Shown one piece after another: positions 52,570-63,340 of a stretch of 64,000 bases of DNA. Location of the stretch: positions 2,480,001 through 2,544,000 of the forward strand of contig NZ_CP088251.1 of NCBI RefSeq assembly GCF_021117405.1, read 5' to 3'. How positions within the stretch are numbered: the stretch's first letter is position 1; each line of letters begins with the position of its first letter. The stretch is from Frateuria edaphi. Lineage in GTDB: Bacteria > Pseudomonadota > Gammaproteobacteria > Xanthomonadales > Rhodanobacteraceae. The notes under the pieces are model-generated. The model was not told the DNA's origin, did not search any database, and saw nothing but the letters and a program-made list of their open reading frames with translations. Both the position numbers and the translations under genes were made by a program.

Positions 52570-53496
52570 TCAGGCCGCCTCGCGCTGGTCGGTGGGCGAT
52601 GCTTCGGGATCGCGGGTCAGTTCGGTGAAGGCTTCGGCCAGGCCGGCACGCTGCACTTCCAGCTCGCGCAGCCAGGCGTCGTTCTGCAGCAGGCGCAGGA
52701 CCACCACTTCGGCCTCGGCGGTGGTCAGCTGCAGGCGACCGCCTTCGACGCGCACCTCGGCCACCTCGGGCCATGCGGCGACCGTTTCGGGCAACAGGGT
52801 GCTGATGCAGCGGATGCGCCTGACGCCGACGCGGGCGCGCAGCTCGTCCACCGTGCCCTCGTGGATGGCGCGACCGCGCGCCATCACGCACACGCGGTCG
52901 GCCAGCGCCTCGGCCTCTTCCAGGTAGTGCGTGGTCAGCAGCACCGAGCACCCTTCGCCGACCAGCCGCCGGATCGCCGCCCAAAGCGCCTGGCGCGCTT
53001 CGATATCCATGCCGACGGTGGGCTCGTCCAGGAACAGCAACCGCGGCCGTCCGCACAACGCCAGCGCGAACTGCACGCGACGCTGCTGGCCGCCGGAGAG
53101 CTTGCCGTAGGGACGGTCGAGCAGGTCCTCCACCGCGGCCAGCTCGGCCGATTCCTGCAGCACGCGGGGGTTGGGGTAGTAGCTGGCGGTCAGGCGCAGC
53201 AGTTCGCGCACGTGCAGGGTCTGGGGCAGCGTGGCGCTCTGCAGCATCACGCCGATCCGCCGGCGCGCCTCGATGCGCTGCGGGTCCAGCCCGAACAGCT
53301 CGACCTCGCCCGCGTCGGCGCGGTGCAGACCCAGCAGCAGACCGATGGCGGAAGACTTGCCGGCGCCGTTGGGCCCGAGCAGGGCGAGCAGCTCGCCCCG
53401 GTGCAGCGAGAGATCCAGGCCATCGACGGCGGCGAGCGCGCCGTAGCGCTTGACCGCACCGCGCAAACGCGCGACCGGGATTGCGGACATGTCCAT
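52570..53496 (-). CDS. ABC transporter ATP-binding protein
   Basis: 308 residues from the ATG at 53496, with a perfect AGGAGG 7 nt upstream. Walker A GPNGAGKSS, signature LSGGQQRRV, Walker B LLFLDEPTVGMD and the switch His in LLTTHYLEEAEAL are all intact. The C-terminal ~80 residues are the extension seen in CcmA/DrrA-type exporters. First gene of a five-gene operon: ATPase, permease, two kinases and a regulator. Confidence 0.93.
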   Translation of the reverse strand: MDMSAIPVARLRGAVKRYGALAAVDGLDLSLHRGELLALLGPNGAGKSSAIGLLLGLHRADAGEVELFGLDPQRIEARRRIGVMLQSATLPQTLHVRELLRLTASYYPNPRVLQESAELAAVEDLLDRPYGKLSGGQQRRVQFALALCGRPRLLFLDEPTVGMDIEARQALWAAIRRLVGEGCSVLLTTHYLEEAEALADRVCVMARGRAIHEGTVDELRARVGVRRIRCISTLLPETVAAWPEVAEVRVEGGRLQLTTAEAEVVVLRLLQNDAWLRELEVQRAGLAEAFTELTRDPEASPTDQREAA

Positions 53497-53765
53497 GGGC
53501 AGCCTCCTTGGTATGGACGCAAACGTTAGGCGCGGCAAGGCCTTGCGGACACTGGTCGACGTCAGCCCGCGCTGGTGACAGCCGTCATGCGGGGTTACGG
53601 CGGAGCCGGGCGCACGGTATCCTTGGGTTTATCCCCGGCCCGTCTGGCGCGCTTTTCGACGCGAAAAGGCGGGTCCGCACAACCGCATGCGCCTTCAGGT
53701 CGCGCGTGCCCGCAATCACCGCCAGCGGCGCCATCGGGCGCCGGCCGGCCACGAGGAGGACTGCC

Positions 53766-55262
53766 ATGGGTGTGATCGATCAGCTGCGCGAGATGCGCGA
53801 TTTCGGCGGCAAGCCGCGTACCGTTGGCCTGGACGACGCCAACATCGAGCGCATGGCGGCCAAGGCGCCCGAGCTGGTGCAGGCGATCGACGAGGCCCTG
53901 GCCCGTCACCGCGAGCTGCGCGGCGAGTTCGGCGACTTCCTGAAGCTGGACGAATCCGAGCAGCTCGCCAAGGCCCAGGCCGGCTACGTCAATTTCTATC
54001 CCGACGACGCGATCAACCCGTACCTGCCGGCCGCCGCGCGCGGTCCGTGGATCGTGACGCTCAAGGGCGCCGTGCTGCACGACAACGGCGGCTACGGCAT
54101 GCTCGGCTTCGGCCACAACCAGCCGTCCATCCTGGAGGCGTTGTCCCGCCCGCAGGTGATGGCCAACGTGATGTCGCCCAGCGTCTCGCAGCTGCGCTTC
54201 ACCCGCGCGATGGACAAGGAACTGGGCCGAAGCCGCGGCGCCAATCCGTACAAGCACTACCTGTGCCTGAACTCCGGTTCCGAAGCGGTGGGCCTCGCCT
54301 GCCGCATCGCCGACGTCAACGCCAAGCTGATGACCGACGCCGGCAGCCGCTACGCCAACCGCACGATCAAGCGCCTGTCCGTGCGCGGCGCGTTCCACGG
54401 CCGCACCGACAAGCCGGCGCTGTACTCCGATTCCTCGCGCAAGACCTACCAGCAGCATCTGGCGAGCTACCGCCACGAGGACACGCTGATCACCGTGGCG
54501 CCCTACGACGTGGCGCAGCTGGAAGCGGCCTTCGCCGACGCCGACAAGCACGGCTGGTTCATCGAGGCGATGTTCCTGGAGCCGGTGATGGGCGAAGGCG
54601 ACCCGGGGCGCGCGGTGACGCCGGAGTTCTACAAGGCCGCGCGCGAACTGACCGAGGCGCACGGTACGCTGCTGCTGGTCGACTCGATCCAGGCCGGCCT
54701 GCGCGCGCACGGCGTGCTGTCGATCATCGACTACCCCGGCTTCGAGAACCTGCCGGCGCCGGACATGGAGACCTTCTCCAAGGCGCTCAACGCCGGCCAG
54801 TACCCGCTGTCGGTCCTGGCGGTGAGCGACCGCACCGCCGGCCTGTACCGCAAGGGCATCTATGGCAACACCATGACCACCAACCCGCGTGCGCTGGACG
54901 TGGCGCTGGCCACGATGGAACTGCTCACCGACGAGGTGCGCGGCAACATCAAGGCGCGCGGCGAGGAATTCGTGGCCAAGCTGGAGAAGCTCAAGGACGA
55001 ACTGGGTGGACTGATCACCAAGGTCCAGGGCACCGGCCTGCTGTTCTCCTGCGAACTCGCGCCGCAGTTCAAGTGCTACGGCAGCAATTCCACCGAGGAG
55101 TACATGCGCGAGCACGGCGTGGGCGTGATCCACGGCGGCGCCAATTCGCTGCGCTTCACCCCGCACTTCAACGTGACCAGCGCCGAAGTGGACCTGGTGG
55201 TCGACCACGTGCGCCAGGCGCTGCTGAAAGGCCCGCGCAAGCAGACCGCCGAGGCGGCCTGA
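53766..55262 (+). CDS. Class III PLP-dependent aminotransferase
   Basis: 498 residues from the ATG at 53766 (GAGGAGG upstream). It has a long N-terminal part, then the class III core: [15 protein letters not shown] (cofactor phosphate site), [36 protein letters not shown] (Asp contacting the PLP ring) and the Schiff-base Lys in [18 protein letters not shown]. Substrate unknown; it is not a typical ornithine, GABA or acetylornithine enzyme by eye. Terminator directly downstream. Confidence 0.85.
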   Translation: MGVIDQLREMRDFGGKPRTVGLDDANIERMAAKAPELVQAIDEALARHRELRGEFGDFLKLDESEQLAKAQAGYVNFYPDDAINPYLPAAARGPWIVTLKGAVLHDNGGYGMLGFGHNQPSILEALSRPQVMANVMSPSVSQLRFTRAMDKELGRSRGANPYKHYLCLNSGSEAVGLACRIADVNAKLMTDAGSRYANRTIKRLSVRGAFHGRTDKPALYSDSSRKTYQQHLASYRHEDTLITVAPYDVAQLEAAFADADKHGWFIEAMFLEPVMGEGDPGRAVTPEFYKAARELTEAHGTLLLVDSIQAGLRAHGVLSIIDYPGFENLPAPDMETFSKALNAGQYPLSVLAVSDRTAGLYRKGIYGNTMTTNPRALDVALATMELLTDEVRGNIKARGEEFVAKLEKLKDELGGLITKVQGTGLLFSCELAPQFKCYGSNSTEEYMREHGVGVIHGGANSLRFTPHFNVTSAEVDLVVDHVRQALLKGPRKQTAEAA

Positions 55263-55279
55263 CCGGCAGGTTGATCGAA

Positions 55280-55308
55280 GGGCGCGTCGGCAACGGCGCG
55301 CCCTTTTT
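55280..55308 (+). terminator. Intrinsic terminator after the aminotransferase
   Basis: GGGCGCGTCGGCAACGGCGCGCCC followed by TTTTTC. Confidence 0.8.
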
Positions 55309-55374
55309 CATGCCTGGCGAACACACTCCTGCAGGAGCGCCCCGGGCGCGACCGCGATGCAAGAAGGAACCACC

Positions 55375-56013
55375 ATGCCTGTCACCGAAGTCCGCCATCC
55401 GCTGATCCGCCACAAGCTGGGCCTGATGCGCCGCGCCGGCATCAGCACCAAGGAATTCCGCGAACTGGCTTCCGAAGTGGCCGCCCTGCTCACCTACGAA
55501 GCGACCAAGGACCTGGACACGCTCGATGAGACGATCGAGGGCTGGGCCGGTCCGGTGACGGTCGAGCGCATCAAGGGCAAGAAGATCACCATCGTGCCGA
55601 TCCTGCGCGCCGGTCTTGGCATGCTGCCGGGCGTGCTGGACCTGATTCCCTCGGCCAAGGTCAGCGTGGTCGGCGTGCAGCGCGACGAAGCCACGCTGGC
55701 GCCGGTGGCCTACTACGAGAAACTCAGCGGCAGCATGCAAGAGCGCACCGCGCTGATCGTCGATCCCATGCTCGCCACCGCCGGCACCCTGGTGGCGACG
55801 GTGGACATGCTCAAGGCGGCCGGCTGCCGGCGGATCAAGGGGTTGTTCCTGGTCGCCGCGCCCGAAGGCCTGCAGCGCATCACGGCCACTCATCCGGACG
55901 TGGAGATCTACACCGCCTCGATCGACCGGCGGCTCAACGAGAAGGGCTACATCCTTCCCGGCCTGGGCGATGCGGGGGACAAGATCTTCGGCACCAAGCA
56001 GTTGCCGGGTTGA
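55375..56013 (+). CDS. upp: Uracil phosphoribosyltransferase
   Basis: 212 residues from the ATG at 55375 (AAGGAACC upstream). Family marks: [12 protein letters not shown] at the start, [20 protein letters not shown], the PRPP loop [12 protein letters not shown] and the uracil-binding C-terminus [16 protein letters not shown]. It makes UMP from uracil and PRPP for pyrimidine salvage. The PRPP loop has TAGT where TGGS is usual; the Thr/Ser-type contact is kept, so activity is expected. Confidence 0.95.
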   Translation: MPVTEVRHPLIRHKLGLMRRAGISTKEFRELASEVAALLTYEATKDLDTLDETIEGWAGPVTVERIKGKKITIVPILRAGLGMLPGVLDLIPSAKVSVVGVQRDEATLAPVAYYEKLSGSMQERTALIVDPMLATAGTLVATVDMLKAAGCRRIKGLFLVAAPEGLQRITATHPDVEIYTASIDRRLNEKGYILPGLGDAGDKIFGTKQLPG

Positions 56014-56025
56014 AAGGCGCGTTTC

Positions 56026-56089
56026 GCAGGGCTTGAGCCCACCTCAGCTGGCCGGCGAGGTTGCCGGCCGGCTGAAGCGCACCCTACGT
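56026..56089. repeat. REP-like palindromes (type C)
   Basis: GGGCTTGAGCCC, then GGCCGGCGAGGTTGCCGGCC, then a CACCCTAC end. Confidence 0.5.
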
Positions 56090-56129
56090 CGCATCGTGGG
56101 CGTCGATGCAAGCTCAGGCGCCTCAGGCG

Positions 56130-57182
<1,053 letters not shown>

Positions 57183-58568
57183 TCAATCGAACAGCTTGCC
57201 CGGGTTGAGGATGCCGTTAGGGTCGAATACCGTGCGTACCCCGCGCATCAGGGCAATCTCCGCCTCGCTGCGCGTGCTTTCCAGATACGGTTTCTTGACC
57301 AGCCCGATGCCGTGCTCGGCCGAGATGCTGCCGCCGTGGCGCTGCAGCGTATCGGCGAGCAGGCGGGTGACGCGTTCGCAATGGGCGATGAACTCGGCCT
57401 GCTGCATGTCCTCGGGCGGCAACACGTTGATGTGCAGGTTGCCGTCGCCGATGTGGCCGAACCACACGACCTCCATCTGCGGATATTCGCGCGCCAGCAG
57501 CGCCTGCATCTCGTGCAGGAACGCGGGCATCGCGCCGATGCGCAGCGCGATGTCGTTCTTGTAGGGCTTGCGCGGCGCCAGGCTTTCGGTGATTCCCTCG
57601 CGCAGCCGCCACAGCGTGGCCGCCTGCGATTCGCTCTGCGCGATCACGCCATCGCTGATCCAGCCCTCGCGCACGCCGTCCTCGAACGCCAGCAGGGCCG
57701 CCTGCTCGTCGCCGTCGTCGAGCGCGTCGTACTCGGTCACCACGTAATACGGCTGGTCGGCGTCGATCGCGCGCTGCGCGCCATGCGCCAGCACGTGCCG
57801 GAGCGCCACATCGGTGAAGAACTCGAATGCCTGCAGCTTCAGCTGCGCGCGGAACAGCGCGAAAACCTTCATCAGCGCATCCATGTGCGGCAGCGCCAGC
57901 AGCATGGTCTGCGCCGGCGGCGGCGGATCGGTGAGCTTGAGCTGCGCACCGACCACCACGCCCAGCGTGCCTTCGGACCCGATCATCAGCTGGCGCAGGT
58001 CGTAGCCGCTGGAGTTCTTGACCAGGCCACGGTTGAGCTCCAGCAGCTCGCCGTTGCCGGCGACCACGGTCAGGCCGCCGATCCACTCGCGCGTGGTGCC
58101 GTAACGGATCACGCGGATGCCGCCGGCGTTGGTGGCGATGTTGCCACCGATCGTGCAGGAGCCGCGGGCGCCGAAGTCCACCGGGTAGAGCAAGCCGTGC
58201 GAGCGCGCCGCCTCATGTACCGCCTGCAGGGTGATCCCGGCCTCGACCTCGAGCAGGCGGTCGGTGTCGCTGAAACCGAGGACGCGGTTCATCCGCTCCA
58301 GGCTCAGCACCAGTTCCCCACGTGCCGCCACGGCACCGCCGGACAGGCCGGTGCGGCCACCCGAGGGCACTAGCGCGACCTGTCGCTCGTTGGCCCAGCG
58401 CACGATGGCCTGGACCTCCTCGATCGAGCCAGGCAAGGCCACGGCCAGCGGCGCAGGACCCCAGCGGCGCGTCCAGTCGCGCCCGTAGTGGATCAGGTCG
58501 GCAAGTTCGGTCAGCAGGCGCAATGAGGGCGCGCGGGCGGTCAGTTCGGTGAGGCGGGGGTCGGTCAT
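57183..58568 (-). CDS. FAD-linked oxidase, probable D-2-hydroxyglutarate dehydrogenase
   Basis: 461 residues from the ATG at 58568. FAD-binding domain 4 (about 40-215) with LVPSGGRTGLSGGAVA and GSCTIGGNIATNAGGIRVIR YG. The C-terminal FAD-oxidase domain has the WFGHIGDGNLHINVLPP metal/substrate motif and ISAEHGIGLVKK. It belongs to the GlcD/D-lactate/D-2-hydroxyglutarate dehydrogenase family. Divergence from serA supports D-2-hydroxyglutarate: SerA-type enzymes can reduce 2-oxoglutarate, and a D2HG dehydrogenase recycles the product, as reported in Pseudomonas. Confidence 0.82.
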   Translation of the reverse strand: MTDPRLTELTARAPSLRLLTELADLIHYGRDWTRRWGPAPLAVALPGSIEEVQAIVRWANERQVALVPSGGRTGLSGGAVAARGELVLSLERMNRVLGFSDTDRLLEVEAGITLQAVHEAARSHGLLYPVDFGARGSCTIGGNIATNAGGIRVIRYGTTREWIGGLTVVAGNGELLELNRGLVKNSSGYDLRQLMIGSEGTLGVVVGAQLKLTDPPPPAQTMLLALPHMDALMKVFALFRAQLKLQAFEFFTDVALRHVLAHGAQRAIDADQPYYVVTEYDALDDGDEQAALLAFEDGVREGWISDGVIAQSESQAATLWRLREGITESLAPRKPYKNDIALRIGAMPAFLHEMQALLAREYPQMEVVWFGHIGDGNLHINVLPPEDMQQAEFIAHCERVTRLLADTLQRHGGSISAEHGIGLVKKPYLESTRSEAEIALMRGVRTVFDPNGILNPGKLFD

Positions 58569-58690
58569 GGGGGCTCCGGGGGAAGCCGCCAGCCTGCCAG
58601 AGCGGGACCGGCGCGGTCCAGTGCTGCAGTGCCGCAAAAACACGGGAGCTCTGGCATAGTAGCCCGACGCCCCGTCATGGATTTGCGCCG

Positions 58691-59923
58691 ATGAAGACCT
58701 CGTTTCCCAGGCAGGACATCCACGTGCTACTGCTCGAAGGCGTCAGCCGCAGCGCGGAGGAGAGCTTCCGCCTCGCCGGTTATACCCAGGTCGAGGTCCA
58801 CCCCAGGGCATTGCCGGAGGTCGAGCTCAAGGCGCGCCTGGCCGAGGCGCATATCGTGGGCATCCGCTCGCGCACCCAACTCACGCCCGCGCTGCTCGAA
58901 CACGCGCGGCGCCTGATCGCGGTCGGTTGCTTCTGCATCGGCACCAACCAGGTGGACCTGGGCGCCGCGCGCCGGCTGGGCGTGCCGGTGTTCAACGCGC
59001 CCTACTCCAATACCCGCAGCGTGGCCGAGCTGGTGGTGGCCGAGGCGATCATGCTGTTGCGCGGGATTCCCCAGAAGAACATGCAATGCCATCGCGGCGG
59101 CTGGTCGAAATCCGCGACCGGCAGCTACGAGGCGCGCGGCAAGGTGCTGGGCATCGTCGGTTATGGCCACATCGGCACGCAGGTCGGCGTACTGGCCGAG
59201 AGCATGGGCATGCGTGTGGTATTCCACGACATCGAGGCCAAGCTGGCGCTCGGCAACGCGCGCGCCGCGGCGAGCCTGGACGACCTGCTCGAGGCGGCCG
59301 ACGTGGTCACGCTGCACGTGCCCGACACGCCAGCGACGCGGTTGATGATCGGTGCCGAACAACTCGCGCGCATGCGGCAGGGCTCGCTCCTGGTCAATGC
59401 CTCGCGCGGCAGCGTGGTGGACATCGACGCGCTGGCCGCGGCATTGTTCAGGGGACACCTGGCCGGTGCCGCGGTGGACGTCTTTCCGTCCGAACCCAAG
59501 GGCAACGACGACGCGTTCGTGTCCCCGCTGGTGGGGATGGACAACGTGATCCTCACCCCGCACATCGGCGGCAGCACGCTCGAAGCGCAGGACAACATCG
59601 GCATCGAGGTGGCGAGCAAACTGGTGCGCTACAGCGACAACGGCTCGACGCTTTCGGCGGTGAACTTCCCCGAAGTGTCGTTGCCCGAACATCCGCGCAG
59701 CCGCCGCCTGCTGCACATCCACCGCAACGTGCCCGGCACGCTTTCGCGCATCAACGAGCTGTTCACCGCCGGCAACATCAACATCGACGCGCAGTTCCTG
59801 CAGACCGATGGTGAAGTGGGCTACGTGGTCATCGACGTTTCGGCCGACGTTGCCCAGGCGCAGGCGTTGAAGGAGCGGATGGCGGCGATTCCGGGGACGC
59901 TGAAGACGCGCGTGCTCTATTGA
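58691..59923 (+). CDS. serA: D-3-phosphoglycerate dehydrogenase
   Basis: 410 residues. Catalytic and NAD domains with VGCFCIGTNQVDL, NAPYSNTRSVAELVVAEAI, the glycine motif LGIVGYGHIGTQVG with Asp in FHDIEAK, the Arg in LVNASRGSVVDID and the His motif LTPHIGGST. A C-terminal ACT domain (about 335-410; LLHIHRNVPGTLSRINELFT) gives serine feedback control. First step of serine synthesis. Length and layout match E. coli SerA. Confidence 0.95.
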   Translation: MKTSFPRQDIHVLLLEGVSRSAEESFRLAGYTQVEVHPRALPEVELKARLAEAHIVGIRSRTQLTPALLEHARRLIAVGCFCIGTNQVDLGAARRLGVPVFNAPYSNTRSVAELVVAEAIMLLRGIPQKNMQCHRGGWSKSATGSYEARGKVLGIVGYGHIGTQVGVLAESMGMRVVFHDIEAKLALGNARAAASLDDLLEAADVVTLHVPDTPATRLMIGAEQLARMRQGSLLVNASRGSVVDIDALAAALFRGHLAGAAVDVFPSEPKGNDDAFVSPLVGMDNVILTPHIGGSTLEAQDNIGIEVASKLVRYSDNGSTLSAVNFPEVSLPEHPRSRRLLHIHRNVPGTLSRINELFTAGNINIDAQFLQTDGEVGYVVIDVSADVAQAQALKERMAAIPGTLKTRVLY

Positions 59924-60112
59924 GCCAGGCAAACCTCCGTCGCCTCGTGGCTCGACGACGTTTTGTCCTCGTGAGCGCTTCTTCGAGCCGTGCCCTCACC
60001 CGCCTGTAGCACCCTTGCCCAGGAAGGAAGAAGATTCGAATGCGGAGCTTGAGAGACGGCGCTGCGACTTCGCCGCTGCGCATCTGGGTCAGCGCGAGCA
60101 CCTCCGCGCCCC

Positions 60113-60144
60113 GAAAACAAAAACGGCGCCTAAGGCGCCGTTTT
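60113..60144 (-). terminator. Terminator of the tRNA-Pro gene
   Basis: On the minus strand AAAACGGCGCCTTAGGCGCC then GTTTTTGTTTT, 13 bp after the tRNA 3' end. Confidence 0.88.
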
Positions 60145-60156
60145 CAGTTACCGAAT

Positions 60157-60233
60157 TGGTCGGGGCGGCCGGATTCGAACCGACGACCCTCTGCCCCCCA
60201 GGCAGATGCGCTACCAGGCTGCGCTACGCCCCG
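60157..60233 (-). tRNA. tRNA-Pro (anticodon GGG), CCA encoded
   Basis: The complement folds as a tRNA: acceptor CGGGGCG/CGCCCCG, D-arm GCGC...GCGC with AGCCTGGTA, anticodon stem TCTGC/GCAGA with loop CTGGGGG (anticodon GGG), T-arm GTCGG TTCGAAT CCGGC, discriminator A and an encoded CCA. It reads CCC and possibly CCU. Confidence 0.96.
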
Positions 60234-60301
60234 ACGTGACTCGTGTGTTCGCCGCGTTCGCGATGAAACAGGCGGCGAACTATAACAGATGCCCGCGTGT
60301 T

Positions 60302-60658
60302 TCAGCGACGCAGCAGGGTCAGGATTTCTTCCAGTTCCATGCGCACCTGGCGCACGATCTGGTGGGACATGCTCGATTCCATGCGCGCCTGCGGGCCTTC
60401 CAGCCGCGCGCGGGCGCCGGTGATGGTGAAGCCCTCGTCGTACAGCAGGCCACGGATCTGCCGGATCATCAGCACGTCGTGGCGCTGATAGTAGCGACGG
60501 TTGCCACGGCGCTTGACCGGGTTGAGCGCGGGAAATTCCTGCTCCCAGTACCGCAGCACGTGCGGCTTCACCCCGCAAAGCTCGCTGACCTCACCGATGG
60601 TGAAGTAGCGCTTGGCCGGGATGGCGGGCAGTTCGGTGTTATTCCCTTGGTCCAGCAT
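60302..60658 (-). CDS. MerR family transcriptional regulator
   Basis: 118 residues. MerR helix-turn-helix at about 17-85: [28 protein letters not shown], then [20 protein letters not shown]. The short C-terminal coiled coil lacks the effector Cys set of metal-sensing MerR proteins. Genes of this type lie just after ihfA in many gammaproteobacteria. Its start overlaps the ihfA end by 20 bp. Confidence 0.92.
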   Translation of the reverse strand: MLDQGNNTELPAIPAKRYFTIGEVSELCGVKPHVLRYWEQEFPALNPVKRRGNRRYYQRHDVLMIRQIRGLLYDEGFTITGARARLEGPQARMESSMSHQIVRQVRMELEEILTLLRR

Positions 60659-60938
60659 AGCTCTCCACTCGCACCTTGAGTTTCTGCCCCGGACGGAACG
60701 TCACCACGCGACGGGCGGAAATCGGAATCTCCTCGCCCGTCTTGGGGTTGCGACCCGGTCGCTGGTTCTTCTGACGCAGGTCGAAGTTGCCGAAACCCGA
60801 CAGCTTCACCTGCTCGCCCCTTTCCAACGCTTCGCGGACGACCTCGAAGTAGGCATCCACGAATTCCTTAGCCTCACGCTTGTTGAGGCCCACCTCGAGG
60901 AACAGGCGCTCGGCCATTTCCGCCTTGGTCAGCGCCAT
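60639..60938 (-). CDS. ihfA: Integration host factor subunit alpha
   Basis: 99 residues from the ATG at 60938. HU/IHF fold: [30 protein letters not shown] and the DNA-bending arm [43 protein letters not shown] with the intercalating Pro in GRNPKTGE. It bends DNA as a heterodimer with IhfB. It starts 1 bp after the pheT stop, in the usual pheS-pheT-ihfA order. Confidence 0.97.
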   Translation of the reverse strand: MALTKAEMAERLFLEVGLNKREAKEFVDAYFEVVREALERGEQVKLSGFGNFDLRQKNQRPGRNPKTGEEIPISARRVVTFRPGQKLKVRVESYAGPRE

Positions 60939-60939
60939 C

Positions 60940-63318
60940 TCAGCCTCGCAACTTTGCCTTGCATGTCGACTCCAACGCAGCCACCGCATCGCGCACGCAG
61001 CGGTCCGCGTCGTCGTCGGTAAGCGTGCGTGAAGCGTCCTGCAAAATCAAGCCCATAGCGAGACTCTTTCGGCCTATATCGACGCCCTTGCCGCTGTAAC
61101 GGTCGAACAGCTTGAGCTCCTTGAGCACGCTGCCAAGCGTGCCCCGGACGGTTTGCTCGATCTGTGACCAGCGCACCTCTTCAGGCACCTCCACGGCGAT
61201 ATCCCGGCGTACCGAGGGAAACCGCGGGACCGGCCGGGCCTTGGGCAGGCGGCGGTCCAGCAGTGGCGCCAGGGCGATTTCCAGGACGTGCACATCCGGC
61301 CCCAGGTCGAGCGCCTTGGCCAATTGGGGATGCAGCGCGCCGAGGTGACCGACAGTCTCACCGTCCCGAGCGACGCGGGCGCTGCGGCCCGGGTGCAACC
61401 AGGACGGCAGCCCGTCGGCATGCAGCGACCACCGCCCCGGCTCGCCACCCCAGGCCAGCAGGGCGTCCAACTCGCCCTTGAGATCGAAGAAGTCGTACGG
61501 ACGACCCGGCTCGGCCCACTGTTCGGCGCGCGCGGCGCCGCAGGCGGCGATCGCCAGGCTAGGGGTTTCCACGGGCGGATCGCCGGCGGCGAAGACGCGC
61601 GCGACCTCGAACAGTCGCACGCGTTCCTGCTGACGGGCGCGGTTGTGGCGCAGCGCCTCGACAAGGCCAGGCAGCAGTGACGGGCGCATGACGGCCAGGT
61701 CGGCCGACAGCGGGTTGGCCAGCGGCACGAGGCTTTCGGCATGGCCCCAGCGCGCGAGCAGTTCGGTGCTGACGAAAGACAGGTTCACTGCCTCGTAATA
61801 GCCGCGCGCGGCGAGCTGTTCGCGCAGCGGGAGTTCGCCGATGCGCGCCTCGGGCTCGGGCGCGAGCGACAGCGCGCCGGCGGGCGTATGGGTGGGAATG
61901 CGGTCATAGCCGTGGACGCGCGCGACCTCCTCGATCAGGTCCTCCTCGCGTTCGATGTCGAAGCGACTGGTCGGCGCGGTGATCTGCCAGCCATCAGCCG
62001 TGACCTGCACGGTCATGCCCAGCGCGGTGAAGATGCGCGTGACCTCCTCGTCGGGCACGGCAACGCCCAGCACGCGGGCCAGGCGTGCGCGCCGCAAGGC
62101 GACCGTGGCGGGCTTCGGCAGGTCGGCCGGGTTCTCCGCAACCAGCACGGGACCGGCTTTGCCGCCGGCGATCGAGAGCAGCAGTTCGGTGGCGCGCTCC
62201 AGCGCGCGGTTCGGCAACTCCGGATCGACGCCGCGCTCGAAGCGGTGCGAGGCATCGGTGTGCAGGCCGAGCTTGCGCGCGCGGCCCATGATCGCCGACG
62301 GGGCGAAATGCGCCGACTCCAGGAAAATGTTGCGGGTCGCATCGGTCACGCGCGAGTGGTGGCCACCCATGACGCCGGCGACGGCTAGCGCCTTGCGTTC
62401 GTCCGCAATCAAAACGAAACCCTCGTCGAGCTTCGCGTCACTGCCGTCGAGCAGCTTCAGCGTTTCTCCCGCGCGCGCATGCCGCACGACGATGTCGCCG
62501 TCCAGCGTGTCATTGTCGAAGGCGTGCAGCGGTTGGCCCAGTTCCAGCATCACGTAGTTGGTGACGTCGACCACCGCACTGATCGGACGCAGGCCGGCAC
62601 GGCGCAGGCGCTCGGCGAGCCACAGCGGCGAGCGTGCCGACGCGTCGATGCCTTCGATGACACGGCCAAGGTAGCGCGGTGCGTCGCTGCCCGCGTCCAG
62701 ACGGATGCCGCGGCGCGCATCGGAGGCGACCGGCGCCGGATCCTGCACCGGCACCAGCACGCGGCTGCCGAACAGCGCGGCCACGTCGTGGGCCAGGCCG
62801 ACCAGCCCCAGGCAATCGGGGCGGTTCGGGGTGAGCTTGAGTTCGATGCTGGCGTCGGGCAGGCCAAGGAACCGGGCGAGGGGCTGGCCGACCGGCGCAT
62901 TGGCTGGCAGCTCCATCAGGCCGGAAGCGTCGGTGTCGATGCCCAATTCTTTCGCCGAGCAAAGCATGCCGGACGATTCCACGCCGCGCAGCTTGGCCGC
63001 CTTGATCGTGATGCCACCCGGGAGCACGGCGCCAAGCATCGCCAGCGGAGCCTTGAGCCCCACCCGGGCGTTGGGTGCGCCGCAGACGATCTGCAGCGGC
63101 TCGCCCTGCCCGACCGCGACCTTGCATACCTGCAGGCGGTCCGCTTCCGGGTGCTTCTCGGCGGCGATGATCTCACCCACCACCACGCCGTCCAGGCCCT
63201 CGCCCAGCACGGTCAGCTCTTCCACTTCCAGCCCGGCCATGGTCAGCGCATGGGCCAGCTCGGCGCGGTCGGCCTGGATCTCGACCAGCTCGCGCAGCCA
63301 GTTCTCGGAGAATTTCAT
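60940..63318 (-). CDS. pheT: Phenylalanine--tRNA ligase beta subunit
   Basis: 792 residues from the ATG at 63318. Domains in order: N-terminal [14 protein letters not shown], the tRNA-binding (OB/EMAP) domain about 40-150 ([29 protein letters not shown]), B3/B4 editing domain about 210-380 with [17 protein letters not shown]5 helices about 400-475, and the C-terminal ferredoxin-fold anticodon-binding domain about 700-792 ([16 protein letters not shown]). Works as an alpha2-beta2 enzyme with PheS. Confidence 0.97.
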   Translation of the reverse strand: MKFSENWLRELVEIQADRAELAHALTMAGLEVEELTVLGEGLDGVVVGEIIAAEKHPEADRLQVCKVAVGQGEPLQIVCGAPNARVGLKAPLAMLGAVLPGGITIKAAKLRGVESSGMLCSAKELGIDTDASGLMELPANAPVGQPLARFLGLPDASIELKLTPNRPDCLGLVGLAHDVAALFGSRVLVPVQDPAPVASDARRGIRLDAGSDAPRYLGRVIEGIDASARSPLWLAERLRRAGLRPISAVVDVTNYVMLELGQPLHAFDNDTLDGDIVVRHARAGETLKLLDGSDAKLDEGFVLIADERKALAVAGVMGGHHSRVTDATRNIFLESAHFAPSAIMGRARKLGLHTDASHRFERGVDPELPNRALERATELLLSIAGGKAGPVLVAENPADLPKPATVALRRARLARVLGVAVPDEEVTRIFTALGMTVQVTADGWQITAPTSRFDIEREEDLIEEVARVHGYDRIPTHTPAGALSLAPEPEARIGELPLREQLAARGYYEAVNLSFVSTELLARWGHAESLVPLANPLSADLAVMRPSLLPGLVEALRHNRARQQERVRLFEVARVFAAGDPPVETPSLAIAACGAARAEQWAEPGRPYDFFDLKGELDALLAWGGEPGRWSLHADGLPSWLHPGRSARVARDGETVGHLGALHPQLAKALDLGPDVHVLEIALAPLLDRRLPKARPVPRFPSVRRDIAVEVPEEVRWSQIEQTVRGTLGSVLKELKLFDRYSGKGVDIGRKSLAMGLILQDASRTLTDDDADRCVRDAVAALESTCKAKLRG

Positions 63319-63340
63319 GGGTACTAGGTTCCTTGCCGGC

